35,075 nucleotides of DNA from Planctomycetota bacterium. GTDB lineage: Bacteria > Planctomycetota > Phycisphaerae > Phycisphaerales > SM1A02. A program made the position numbers and the translations under genes. The DNA lies in contig JACNLO010000038.1 in assembly GCA_014381555.1 (NCBI GenBank), positions 1 through 35,075 of the forward strand. Direction: 5' to 3'. Each line of letters opens with the position of its first letter. Positions within the stretch are counted from its first letter, which is position 1. A model generated the notes under the pieces. It made no database searches, was not told the origin of the DNA, and was given only the letters and a program-made list of their open reading frames with translations. This document shows positions 8,709 to 17,578 of the stretch, in pieces.

Positions 8709-8917
8709 TGTCGCAATCCCTCCCAATCCTACTTATTCTTGCTGGGCTTGTAATAGTTCTTGGCATTGTTTCAATAATGGCTATCGCTCTTGTAGCAAAG
8801 CGCTGTAGGAGCGATCAACAATGCTCAGACTACCCTAACGACACAAAATCGGACCAGCGAGACCCATGGGAGGAGTCTGGAAAGCGCCTTCACGTCGATT
8901 ATGACGAACCTGAATAG
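8708..8917 (+). CDS. Small single-pass membrane protein
   Basis: 69 residues from the ATG at 8708, which overlaps the TPR gene stop by one base (TAATG). One hydrophobic segment (about residues 5-28, L-P-I-L-L-I-L-A-G-L-V-I-V-L-G) is followed by a basic K-R-C-R stop-transfer patch and a hydrophilic acidic tail with D-P-W-E-E. I do not recognise a family. The overlap with the TPR lipoprotein suggests the two are made together. An earlier in-frame ATG at 8678 would add ten polar residues and is less likely. Confidence 0.7.
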   Translation: MSQSLPILLILAGLVIVLGIVSIMAIALVAKRCRSDQQCSDYPNDTKSDQRDPWEESGKRLHVDYDEPE

Positions 8918-9024
8918 TCCGCTACCGTATCATGATCAATGTAATGTCTAAGAACCTCAAGATAGCGGTGAATAGTGCCGATTTACGAGTTACTTTACAT
9001 TTTCAGACAAAGGATCAAATTCGC

Positions 9025-11244
9025 ATGAAATTCAATCTAATAGGCAAAATAATACTCGCATGCAGTGCTGCTGTCCTCTTTCTTTCATCGTTAGCTCTCG
9101 CCCAGAGCCCAACTGCTGCAGAATGGTCAACTCGTGTTTGGGCTGCCGCTTCACAAGGTAATTGGGATGATGTCACCACTCTGATTGAAGAAGCCCCAAA
9201 AGGTGATCACCAAACCCTAAGAGATTTTAGAAGCCACCTCGATACTTTCAACGATCATCGTGAATCAGAAGCATCAAATATCATTGAAGCTCGAAACAAA
9301 GCGCTTGAGGAGATGAACACCCACAAACAAGACGGGAACATTGTAAAAGCGATGCAGTCAGCGGTTGAAGCGCAAACACTCAGCAAGAATCTTGATGACA
9401 TTATGTTACAAGAAGAAGTGCAAGACGTGCTAATAAAAACTATTGAAGAAATTAATTCGCAGTCTGAAGACGGGAATATTTTAACAGCACAAACTTTACT
9501 TTATTACTTGAGAACTTTTTATGAAGGAACTTCTCGCAGAGATTTATTTGACAAATGGAGCGATCGTCTAGAGAAAGTCGCTTTACAAGTTACATTACTT
9601 CGACAATATGCTCCAAAATATTTGCATTCTCTTTTCGTAGAACGAGCAGTGATACTTGGTGATGAACCACCTGAGGCATACAACGAACAAGCAGGCGACA
9701 ACTGGATTGAACGTGTCGAAGGCATAGATAAAAACATGATTGTTCGCTCTCTTGACATTGCTACGAGTGAGCATATCAATAACATTTCATGGGGTGAACT
9801 TATCAAAGGTGGGCTTGACTCCATTCGCATTCTAGCCAATGTGCCTGTTATTTCAGAAACATTCACCACTGTCAATGATCAACAAGCAAGAAGTTTGTGG
9901 CTTGAAGCTGTAGATGAGGAACTCAATTCCTACAGTGAGTATCTAAAACATGTGCAAGGCAAACGTGTTTTAATTCAGACTCTTAATAGACTCCTAGAAG
10001 CCAACAGCAAATCAATCAAACTTCCGGAAGGTGTCTTGTTAAGAGAATTTGGTGATGGTGCAATGGCCAAATTAGACAAATACAGCGCAATTATCTGGCC
10101 CGATGAATCTCGACGGTTTGAACAACAGACAGAGGGACGCTTTGTCGGAGTTGGTATCGTGATTAAGGAAAACAACAAGGGGGAAATTATGATTGTCAAT
10201 CCAATAGAAGGAGCTCCAGCGTATTACGGTGGAGTTCAACCAGAAGATGTAATCACAGGAGTCAACGGTAAATCAGCTAGCGGCTGGTCACTCAATGATG
10301 CTGTTGACAGAATTACTGGCCCTAAGGGAACAACTGTTACTCTCACCATACGAAGACCAGAGCAAGATGAGCCAGTCCGATTAACCCTCACTCGCGACTC
10401 TATCAAATTGCATTCCGTTCAAGGATGGTGGAAAAAAGAACTTGACAGCGAAGGGCATCCAATCTGGGACTGGTTCGTAGACCCAGAGAATAAAATTGGG
10501 TACATCAAACTCACTGGTTTTTCAGAAGAAACCTACTCTGATATGCTCGCTGCCATTCGTGAAATGCAAGCAGAAGGTCAACCTAATGGTTTGATTCTAG
10601 ATTTACGCTATAACCCGGGAGGCCTTCTTCCAACAGCGAGACGAATTGCGAATTTGTTTATACAGAATGGCACAATCGTAAGTGGCGAAAAAGCAGACGG
10701 AGAAGAATTGTTCCGAATGAAGGCTCTACCAAACAGAGCTTACTTATCTGAATGGCCAGTCGTTATCTTGATTAACCAAGGTTCTGCAAGTGCAAGTGAG
10801 ATTGTCTCTGGATGTGTACAAGCACATGATGCTGGTATTATTGTTGGTCAGCGAAGTTGGGGAAAAGGGAGCGTACAAACCGTTCATCAAATTTCTTCCG
10901 AAGCAAACGTAAAACTTACAACCCAATATTACCGTTTACCCTCACCTGACAATGGTGTAACACCCGGGCGTCTCGTTCACAAAAGACGAGGCTCATCGGA
11001 TTGGGGAGTTATCCCTGACGTTGAAGTACGTATGTCGCCGACCCAAATCACAGAGAGCAACAAGTTGCGCCAAAAGGCGGACATGATTCTGATCGAAAAC
11101 GAAGAAGAACGCCCAGATATCAATACACTCGTTTCCCTTGGGCTGGATCCTCAGCTTGAAACTGCGCTTCTTATTCTTAGAGCAAACGCAATTTCAAGAA
11201 TGATTTCCGACCATCGGCAGGCAAGTCTCGACGAAAAGAATTGA
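9025..11244 (+). CDS. S41-family C-terminal processing peptidase with PDZ domain
   Basis: 739 residues from the ATG at 9025, which opens a signal peptide (M-K-F-N-L-I-G-K ... L-A-L-A-Q) and has AAAGGA 11 bases upstream; the frame extends to 8932. Residues 30-360 form a long helical region without a recognised domain. A PDZ domain covers about 370-445 (G-V-G-I-V-I ... G-V-Q-P-E-D-V-I-T-G-V-N-G). The S41 domain follows with N-Q-G-S-A-S-A-S-E, in which S589 aligns with the catalytic Ser, and W-G-K614-G-S-V-Q, the catalytic Lys, at the usual spacing. The family performs ATP-independent cleavage from exposed C-termini in the periplasm. The N-terminal extension is long for CtpA-type enzymes and may recruit substrates. 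Confidence 0.93.
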   Translation: MKFNLIGKIILACSAAVLFLSSLALAQSPTAAEWSTRVWAAASQGNWDDVTTLIEEAPKGDHQTLRDFRSHLDTFNDHRESEASNIIEARNKALEEMNTHKQDGNIVKAMQSAVEAQTLSKNLDDIMLQEEVQDVLIKTIEEINSQSEDGNILTAQTLLYYLRTFYEGTSRRDLFDKWSDRLEKVALQVTLLRQYAPKYLHSLFVERAVILGDEPPEAYNEQAGDNWIERVEGIDKNMIVRSLDIATSEHINNISWGELIKGGLDSIRILANVPVISETFTTVNDQQARSLWLEAVDEELNSYSEYLKHVQGKRVLIQTLNRLLEANSKSIKLPEGVLLREFGDGAMAKLDKYSAIIWPDESRRFEQQTEGRFVGVGIVIKENNKGEIMIVNPIEGAPAYYGGVQPEDVITGVNGKSASGWSLNDAVDRITGPKGTTVTLTIRRPEQDEPVRLTLTRDSIKLHSVQGWWKKELDSEGHPIWDWFVDPENKIGYIKLTGFSEETYSDMLAAIREMQAEGQPNGLILDLRYNPGGLLPTARRIANLFIQNGTIVSGEKADGEELFRMKALPNRAYLSEWPVVILINQGSASASEIVSGCVQAHDAGIIVGQRSWGKGSVQTVHQISSEANVKLTTQYYRLPSPDNGVTPGRLVHKRRGSSDWGVIPDVEVRMSPTQITESNKLRQKADMILIENEEERPDINTLVSLGLDPQLETALLILRANAISRMISDHRQASLDEKN

Positions 11245-11263
11245 TTTCGTTATCATCGGTGCT

Positions 11264-12550
11264 ATGATTTTACAAACACTCGCTTTTACAACTATTCTTC
11301 TATCAGCATCCACGGACCATAAATTCGGACTCACCGAGGCAATGCCTCGAATTGATGGCACAATTCGGATTGGTTCTTACAATATGCTGAACTTCTTTGA
11401 TCAAAAAGATGACCCAACACTTCAAGGTGACTATGACGATTTTGGAGACAATCCGGGACCAACTTCACTAGATAGATGCAAAGAACTTGCAACAATTATT
11501 CGTGAACTTGATGCAGACGTTCTCTCACTTCAAGAAGTTGAAAGCCAAGAAGCCCTTGGTTGGTTTAATGATGAATATCTCAAAGACATGGGGTACAAAT
11601 ACGTTATCTCTGAAGAAGTAGGATATTACCGTGGTATTGAACAAAGTATTCTGAGTAGATTTCCTGTCACTGATGTGAAGACTTGGAGAAATGCTGATCT
11701 CACTAAAATCGAGCGAATAGGTGGGGGGTGGACTGAAATCCCAGCAGGTGAAGACTCCATCACATTTCAACGAAGCCCTCTTTGCGTCACAATCCAAACT
11801 CCAGAAGGTTACAAACTCACTATTCTTGGAGTTCACCACAAGGCAGGAAAAAATGCATGGCATCGCGAGTTAGAAGCGTTACAAATAGCTAAGTACATCA
11901 AATCAATGACAGAAGAAGACCCAGAAAGAAACATAGCTGTCATAGGCGATTTTAATGCTCAGCCGTGGGACAGATCTGTTCGCGTGTATTTGCGAAATGG
12001 GATGACCGATGCATTGTCTCACCGTGCTGTACATTTAAAGTGGGATGACAATTCTCCTCTTCGCAAAACACATACATCTGGAAGAGTCATAGACTTCATT
12101 ATGCTAAATGCACCAGCAGTTGGAGAACTTGTCGTCGACAGTGGTTTTGTATTAGGGTCTGACCACCCAGAATATGATTGGCGTAATGATCCTATTCCTA
12201 CTGGATATTCTTCTGACCACTGCGCTCTAGCGGTCGATCTGGTTCCTATTGAAGGGAAAGGATCAACACTCCATGGGGCACCCTGGCCAGACTCGCTCAC
12301 CAAAACTGCCTTAAGGAATAGCCCTCCAGAAAAAGCAATCGTACAAAGCAAACCAAAAACTGATTCTGAATCAATTCCTCCTGATGGTGCCCCATTCTTG
12401 GCATCAAAGCGAAGCAAAGTTTTCCATAAAGCAGATTGTGGAAACGCAAAACGAATCAGCGAAAAAAATCAAGTCGGCTTCCCATCATTTGAAGATGCTG
12501 AAGGTGCAGGAAAACGACCAGCTAAATGCTGCAAACCAACTGCTAACTAA
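11264..12550 (+). CDS. Exported endonuclease/exonuclease/phosphatase-fold protein with C-terminal Ada-like Cys module
   Basis: 428 residues. A short hydrophobic N-terminus suggests export, though a clear cleavage site is not obvious. The EEP (DNase I-like) core has all landmarks: I-G-S-Y-N-M-L-N, L-Q-E-V-E, G-V-H-H-K-A-G, I-G-D-F-N-A-Q-P and S-D-H-C-A-L. After a Pro/Lys-rich linker the last ~45 residues read A-S-K-R-S-K-V-F-H-K-A-D-C-G ... R-P-A-K-C-C-K-P. This matches the small Cys-based module related to the Ada metal-binding domain that is often found at the end of secreted nucleases. A metal-dependent phosphoesterase acting on DNA, RNA or phospholipid is expected; the substrate is unknown. 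The gene is convergent with trpB, with a 7-bp gap. Confidence 0.88.
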   Translation: MILQTLAFTTILLSASTDHKFGLTEAMPRIDGTIRIGSYNMLNFFDQKDDPTLQGDYDDFGDNPGPTSLDRCKELATIIRELDADVLSLQEVESQEALGWFNDEYLKDMGYKYVISEEVGYYRGIEQSILSRFPVTDVKTWRNADLTKIERIGGGWTEIPAGEDSITFQRSPLCVTIQTPEGYKLTILGVHHKAGKNAWHRELEALQIAKYIKSMTEEDPERNIAVIGDFNAQPWDRSVRVYLRNGMTDALSHRAVHLKWDDNSPLRKTHTSGRVIDFIMLNAPAVGELVVDSGFVLGSDHPEYDWRNDPIPTGYSSDHCALAVDLVPIEGKGSTLHGAPWPDSLTKTALRNSPPEKAIVQSKPKTDSESIPPDGAPFLASKRSKVFHKADCGNAKRISEKNQVGFPSFEDAEGAGKRPAKCCKPTAN

Positions 12551-12560
12551 GTAGTAGTTA
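12543..12560. terminator. Possible weak bidirectional terminator between convergent genes
   Basis: CTAACTA-agtag-TAGTTAG forms an AT-rich inverted repeat covering both stop codons in the 7-bp gap between the EEP gene and trpB. It has no following T-tract, so this is only a candidate. Confidence 0.2.
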
Positions 12561-13745
12561 GAGCTCTTGGAGCAGACGCTGGACTTCTTCGACGTCTTTA
12601 TCACCACGACCCGAGAGATTGATGAGCAAGTGTTCATCCTTATGCATTTGTTTGGCGATTTCAATTGCTCCTGCAACAGCATGTGAAGATTCAAGCGCAG
12701 GAATAATTCCTTCCTGTTCACTTAACAACTCAAAGGCTTGCAGCGCTTCTTTATCATCCACGATTACATATTCCACGCGATTGGCATCTTTCCAATACGC
12801 ATGCTCTGGGCCAACTCCAGGATAATCTAATCCTGCTGAACAAGAATGAACATCTTGCGTTTGACCATCTTGATCTTGCAATACATAACTTAAGGAACCA
12901 TGCAATACTCCCGGTGACCCTAGACAGAGCGGGGCAGCGTGTTCGCCAACACCAAGCCCAGTTCCGCCCGCTTCAACCCCAACAAGTTTTACCGCTTCAT
13001 CTTTAACAAAGGGGTAAAAAATACCTGCAGCATTCGAGCCTCCCCCAACACATGCGACAATACAGTTGGGAAGTTGACCAAACAATGCGACGCTCTGTTC
13101 TTTTGCTTCTATGCCAATTACAGATTGCAATTCACGAACAATTAATGGGAAAGGATGTGGCCCAACAACTGAACCGAGAATGTAATGCGTACTCTCAACA
13201 GAACCCATCCAATCTCGCATCGCTTCGTTCGTCGCATCTTTAAGAGTTTTTGAACCTGACTCCACAACGTTTACTTTGGCTCCGAGCAATTCCATTCGAA
13301 ACACATTGAGCGCTTGGCGGCGAGTATCTTCACTCCCCATGTAAACTTCGCAAGTTAGTCCTAATTTCGCACACGCTGTAGCTGTTGCAACACCGTGTTG
13401 TCCAGCTCCCGTTTCTGCAATAATTCTCTTCTTGCCCATTCGTTTTGCAAGCAGTGCCTGCCCGAGTGTGTTGTTAATTTTATGCGCCCCAGTATGTGCT
13501 AAATCTTCTCGCTTTAACCAAATATTTGCGCCACCAACATAGTCCGTTAAATGAGAGCCAAAAGTGATAGGAGTTGGTCTAGCCACATACTGCTCAAGCA
13601 ATTCATCGAGTTCTGATTGATAAGTGGAATCAGAAGACGCCGCACTCCATGCATCTTCAAGTTGAGTCAGAGCCGACATTAATGTTTCTGGTACATATTG
13701 CCCACCAAATTCTCCGTACCAACCGGTTGATTGCGTTGTTGTCAT
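12558..13745 (-). CDS. trpB: Tryptophan synthase beta chain
   Basis: 395 residues, the usual TrpB1 length. It catalyses PLP-dependent condensation of indole with L-serine to tryptophan. Visible landmarks are the N-terminal [26 protein letters not shown]89-I-N-N with the PLP-binding Lys, [12 protein letters not shown], and the phosphate-binding G-G-G-S-N-A-A-G. The start overlaps the hydrolase stop as ATGA. No trpA or other trp gene is in the window, so it is separated from its usual partner. Confidence 0.98.
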   Translation of the reverse strand: MTTTQSTGWYGEFGGQYVPETLMSALTQLEDAWSAASSDSTYQSELDELLEQYVARPTPITFGSHLTDYVGGANIWLKREDLAHTGAHKINNTLGQALLAKRMGKKRIIAETGAGQHGVATATACAKLGLTCEVYMGSEDTRRQALNVFRMELLGAKVNVVESGSKTLKDATNEAMRDWMGSVESTHYILGSVVGPHPFPLIVRELQSVIGIEAKEQSVALFGQLPNCIVACVGGGSNAAGIFYPFVKDEAVKLVGVEAGGTGLGVGEHAAPLCLGSPGVLHGSLSYVLQDQDGQTQDVHSCSAGLDYPGVGPEHAYWKDANRVEYVIVDDKEALQAFELLSEQEGIIPALESSHAVAGAIEIAKQMHKDEHLLINLSGRGDKDVEEVQRLLQEL

Positions 13746-14530
13746 GGTGTTACCTTCTTCGTTTGTACTAGATGACGAGCGAGAAATTCTACTTGAGTTT
13801 CTTTAACAAAAGCAGTTTCACGACCAAAACCCATATGTTCATCTGGCGCTCCTGTGTGATCAAACGCAACGAGTTCAACATGCTCTGGATTTTGAGATTT
13901 CATTTTTATTGCATCGATAAATTCAGATTCAGCGGCAAATGGCATCCAAGCATCGTGCCTACTATGAAATGCTATCACGGGAATGTCCCTCCAATTGTCC
14001 AAACTATTGATTGGGTTCAAAGCGTGAAATTCATCATCGCTCAACGCTTCACAGATTGGAGAATGTCGCAAATGCGCCCAGGAGCCACCTGTTGCTTCAA
14101 GTACTGCTGATTGAAAGGGGTGAGGACGAAGTAATCTCAAAATTGCGGAAAGACCTCCTGCAGACATCCCCCCGATAGCTCCCGCACGCAATTCAAAACC
14201 AGGGTATTCGGCTAGTCCTTCTAAAACTGAATCTATTTCATTGGTCATTTGCAAGACTACTTCTAATACTCGATTGCTCGACTGTGACTCCTCTTCAAAG
14301 CGTTGCCCATGACCAGGCAAATCGACTGCGCAGACATTGATTCCGCGTCGCATGCATCGCAAATACCTTCCTGGGTCAAGTTCTTTGTCCGCTGTGCGAC
14401 CATGAATCCAAAAAAGAAAGGGGCGAGGGATTTCATCTCTCTGTACGATTAGGCACGGGACACCCGCTATTTCCTTCTCTTGAGAGCATTGGAGAAGACG
14501 ACTAGGCAATGAGTCAAACCTTGAGACCAT
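13742..14530 (-). CDS. Alpha/beta hydrolase (esterase/peptidase type)
   Basis: 262 residues with an alpha/beta-hydrolase fold. W-I-H-G forms the oxyanion region, D-L-P-G-H-G-Q-R follows, the nucleophile elbow is G-G-M-S123-A-G-G, the acid is R-H-D193-A-W-M-P and the base is D-E-H232-M-G-F. The substrate is not evident. Its stop overlaps the trpB start (ATGA), so both are probably co-translated. Its start overlaps the divergent rsmD start by 22 bases head to head; a TTG at codon 8 would remove the overlap, so the exact start is uncertain. Confidence 0.88.
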   Translation of the reverse strand: MVSRFDSLPSRLLQCSQEKEIAGVPCLIVQRDEIPRPFLFWIHGRTADKELDPGRYLRCMRRGINVCAVDLPGHGQRFEEESQSSNRVLEVVLQMTNEIDSVLEGLAEYPGFELRAGAIGGMSAGGLSAILRLLRPHPFQSAVLEATGGSWAHLRHSPICEALSDDEFHALNPINSLDNWRDIPVIAFHSRHDAWMPFAAESEFIDAIKMKSQNPEHVELVAFDHTGAPDEHMGFGRETAFVKETQVEFLARHLVQTKKVTP

Positions 14531-15156
14531 TCATACATCATACCGAGCCACCTAAGAGTAAACTACACTTTGTGCTTAAAATACTAGGTGGACAATTTCG
14601 ATCACGACGTCTTAAGACTCCTCGCGACAATGACATCACACGCCCCTGGACAGGTCGTGCCCGTGAGTCAGTGGCGAATCAACTCCGTGGTCATCTCCAA
14701 GATGCAGTTGTTCTTGATCTTTTTGCAGGTGTTGGCACAATGGGTTTAGAAGCAATCAGCCGTGGCGCTAAAACTGCCATCATGGTTGAAAAAGATCGCA
14801 AGATTTTTTCGATTCTTGAAGAGAATATTAAGAATCTTGATTGCTCCACCAAAGCTATTGCACTTCAAGCAGACGCACTCTCCTCAATTCCACTCCTTCG
14901 TGTGCCTAGACCAGTTGACATTGTATTCATCGACCCACCGTACATCATGATGTCTCAGGATTCTCTACGGAGGCGAATCTTAGAGCAAATTGCAAATATT
15001 GAACCGCTCCTCTCTTCTGATGGATTTATCGTTCTTCGAACACCAGTTAGTCCAATTCAGACGGACCATTCGATAGAACAACTTGAAGGCCCAGAGATTC
15101 ATAAAGAGGGTTCTGGCATGTGGATTCTCTTCTACGGGAAGAAAGTTGCAGCATGA
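14509..15156 (+). CDS. rsmD: 16S rRNA (guanine(966)-N(2))-methyltransferase RsmD
   Basis: 215 residues from the ATG at 14509. The canonical RsmD start is close to K-I-L-G-G-Q-F-R-S-R-R-L, so the GTG at 14572 is a real alternative giving 194 residues. The SAM-binding motif is V-L-D-L-F-A-G-V-G-T-M-G-L-E-A-I-S-R-G-A, and the catalytic motif is F-I-D-P-P-Y. The family methylates N2 of G966 in 16S rRNA during 30S assembly. The gene overlaps cca by ATGA, forming a small RNA-processing unit. Confidence 0.93.
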   Translation: MSQTLRPFIHHTEPPKSKLHFVLKILGGQFRSRRLKTPRDNDITRPWTGRARESVANQLRGHLQDAVVLDLFAGVGTMGLEAISRGAKTAIMVEKDRKIFSILEENIKNLDCSTKAIALQADALSSIPLLRVPRPVDIVFIDPPYIMMSQDSLRRRILEQIANIEPLLSSDGFIVLRTPVSPIQTDHSIEQLEGPEIHKEGSGMWILFYGKKVAA

Positions 15157-16379
15157 ACCCTGTTTGCCCAATTGAATGTCGCAAAGGTGCAATAGAGATT
15201 CTTGAAAAACTAAGGAGCGCAGGGTTTGAAACCTACTTTGCAGGTGGCTGTGTGCGAGATCGTTTGCTCAGCGGTTCTCCTTCGGAATATGACATTGCAA
15301 CTTCCGCTAGACCAGAAGATATTAAAAAACTTTTTCCTAAGGCAAGGAGCGTGGGCGAGTCATTCGGCGTCATGCTAGTCCGTATGCAGAATAGTATCTA
15401 CGACGTTGCGACATTCCGAAGCGATGGTCCATATAGTGACAAGCGCCACCCAGATGAAATCACGTTCAGCGATGCAAAGCATGATGCACTTCGTCGTGAT
15501 TTCACAATCAATGGAATGTTTGAAGATCCAATCGAAGAAAAAATAATTGATTTCGTTGGCGGAAAAGAAGACTTACAAAATAGAATTGTCAGAGCTATAG
15601 GTGACCCAAACAAACGAATCTCCGAAGATCATTTACGAATGCTCCGAGCTATTCGCTTTGCATCTAGATTTGAATTTTCAATTGAAACTGAAACAGCAAA
15701 CGCCATCCGAGAACACTCACACGAATTACGTGGCGTTTCTAGGGAACGCATTGGTGAAGAGTTACGAAAGATGTTGACAAACACAAACAGGGGAGTTGCT
15801 GCTTGGGAATTACAATACCTAGGACTTGACCGATTCATCTTAGAAGAAGAGTCCTGCATGAACGCGCCCACCCGAGTTGGAAGACTTCCAGCATCTGCAA
15901 CCTACGCAACTGCACTTGCCGCCTGGATTTTCGACCGATACACAAGTGATTCAGATGTCCAAGCAGCTGCTTCCAATTGGAGAAAGCGGTTACTTCTATC
16001 GAACAAAACGTATGATGATTTATCGATAATTCTAGAACTGCACCAGAAACTCTATTTTTGGGACAGCCTGGGAACTGCACAACAAAAGAGAACATCCGCT
16101 TCAAACCTTTGCAATAGTGCTCTTTCAATTATCCAATGCGAAGACCGATCTCACTTCGTTCACATTCGTAGAGAAATTTTAAATCTAGAACGTTCAGGGT
16201 TAGCTCCTGAACGCCTTATTAACGGAAATGACCTCCTTGAGGCAGGAATTCCACCATCATCTGTTCTAGGAGAGGTTCTAGAATCAGTCTATGACGCTCA
16301 GCTTGAAGGTTCTATCACCAATCGCACGCAAGCAATACAACTTGCACAAGCAATCTACCGCGATTTTCTAGACTCTTGA
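15153..16379 (+). CDS. cca: CCA-adding enzyme / poly(A) polymerase family nucleotidyltransferase
   Basis: 408 residues from the ATG at 15153, which overlaps the rsmD stop as ATGA; an upstream frame to 15120 exists but lies inside rsmD. The head domain has A-G-G-C-V-R-D (30-36) and S-E45-Y-D47-I-A-T, then T-F-R-S-D-G-P-Y, the R-R-D-F-T-I-N-G-M-F motif and the R-M-L-R-A-I-R-F-A motif of class II polymerases. The first catalytic carboxylate is Glu where relatives normally have Asp (D-x-D). The role is addition or repair of the 3' CCA of tRNA, or poly(A) addition; the two cannot be separated from sequence alone. No C-terminal HD domain was recognised. Confidence 0.92.
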   Translation: MNPVCPIECRKGAIEILEKLRSAGFETYFAGGCVRDRLLSGSPSEYDIATSARPEDIKKLFPKARSVGESFGVMLVRMQNSIYDVATFRSDGPYSDKRHPDEITFSDAKHDALRRDFTINGMFEDPIEEKIIDFVGGKEDLQNRIVRAIGDPNKRISEDHLRMLRAIRFASRFEFSIETETANAIREHSHELRGVSRERIGEELRKMLTNTNRGVAAWELQYLGLDRFILEEESCMNAPTRVGRLPASATYATALAAWIFDRYTSDSDVQAAASNWRKRLLLSNKTYDDLSIILELHQKLYFWDSLGTAQQKRTSASNLCNSALSIIQCEDRSHFVHIRREILNLERSGLAPERLINGNDLLEAGIPPSSVLGEVLESVYDAQLEGSITNRTQAIQLAQAIYRDFLDS

Positions 16380-16403
16380 TTCAGCAGTAGGTATACTAAA
16401 GAA

Positions 16404-17576
16404 ATGATTACACAGGCACGAACCCTAATAACCTTGCTCAGTTTAACTGCATTCCTGGCTTCTTCTTTTGCAGTTTCGGCACCTCAAGAAGCAAACTGGG
16501 CAGACTCCGTTGTTGAAACTGAATCAGAAGGTACTAGCATTCTCATAATCCCAATGGATGGCCAAATGCACACCGATATTCGTGCTGATTTATATAAGGG
16601 TCTTACCGAAAGAATTAAAGAAGCCAACCCTGATTTAATCATTGTAGAGTTGTACAGCCGAGATCGAAAAAACAATTTTGCATACCTAATGGGTTACGGT
16701 GACCCCAACGAATTCAACCCTTTCAACGATAATGATCTTGTTGACATAGCAAAAGTTTTTCAAATTCAATTGAAAGACATCCCACAAGTTCTTTGGGTTA
16801 AAGATTCGTCTGGTGCAAGTACTGTGCTTTCGTTCTCATGGCCAATAATGTATATGTCAGAAGGCGCATTCCTTCGAGCCACCACGCAAGTAGCCGATTT
16901 TAACAACATCGATGCTGAAGATACACGTGGAAAAATTAGAGAGTTTCGAACCATTCATTCAAAAATTGTTGCCGAATATGGTGACCGAAGCCATGCTCTC
17001 GTCCGAGCATTTGTTGACCCCGATGTGCCATTATCTGGAACATGGAAAGGGCAAAAAGTTGTTTGGGAAGAAAATACCTTGGGAGATTTTAAAGTTGACC
17101 AAGGTGAAGACGATATGCCTCAACTAACTGCAATAACTGCAACGGAGTTAGATATCAGTAAGGGTATTGTTGCTAGCATTCAAGATGTTTTACTCGCTCA
17201 AGGAATTCGAGGGGATTACCACATTGTCGGGAAGGACATTACTGCGGAAATTATCAAAAACAAAGAGGACTGGCGAAAAAAATTAGAAAGAGCCCACGAA
17301 TTGTGGAATGATGCACTGCAATTTGAAGAGTGGGCCGGGTCAGCCGATGCTCGTAAAAATCGGATGAATGAACTTCGTTCGCTTAAACAACTCCTGAATA
17401 TTCTTGAAAAGTCGACTCCAGTAGAAGTACGTATGAGGAGACCATTCCGACCCGGAGTCACTATTCCATATCTGAAACAACGTATAAAAGGCGTTGAACA
17501 ATTGCTTGAAGATATGAAAGGTGGCGGAGGTAGAGGTGGTGGACGTGGTGGTGGCGGCGGCGGAGGCCGAGGTTAA
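16404..17576 (+). CDS. Exported ClpP/crotonase-fold (NfeD-like) protein with Gly-rich tail
   Basis: 390 residues with a signal peptide (about 1-26, ending F-A-V-S-A). The strand/helix order and phrases I-L-I-I-P-M-D-G-Q-M, A-N-P-D-L-I-I-V-E-L, G-A-S-T-V-L-S-F-S-W-P-I-M-Y-M and L-T-A-I-T-A-T-E-L-D-I-S-K-G-I-V-A-S-I-Q-D-V-L resemble the membrane-bound ClpP-class (NfeD N-terminal / S49-like) proteins. The usual Ser/Lys dyad is not clear, so it may be catalytically inactive. The C-terminus is a charged helix followed by a tail of Gly and Arg only. The next gene starts two bases downstream and has the same fold, suggesting a functional pair. Confidence 0.65.
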   Translation: MITQARTLITLLSLTAFLASSFAVSAPQEANWADSVVETESEGTSILIIPMDGQMHTDIRADLYKGLTERIKEANPDLIIVELYSRDRKNNFAYLMGYGDPNEFNPFNDNDLVDIAKVFQIQLKDIPQVLWVKDSSGASTVLSFSWPIMYMSEGAFLRATTQVADFNNIDAEDTRGKIREFRTIHSKIVAEYGDRSHALVRAFVDPDVPLSGTWKGQKVVWEENTLGDFKVDQGEDDMPQLTAITATELDISKGIVASIQDVLLAQGIRGDYHIVGKDITAEIIKNKEDWRKKLERAHELWNDALQFEEWAGSADARKNRMNELRSLKQLLNILEKSTPVEVRMRRPFRPGVTIPYLKQRIKGVEQLLEDMKGGGGRGGGRGGGGGGGRG

Positions 17577-17578
17577 AA

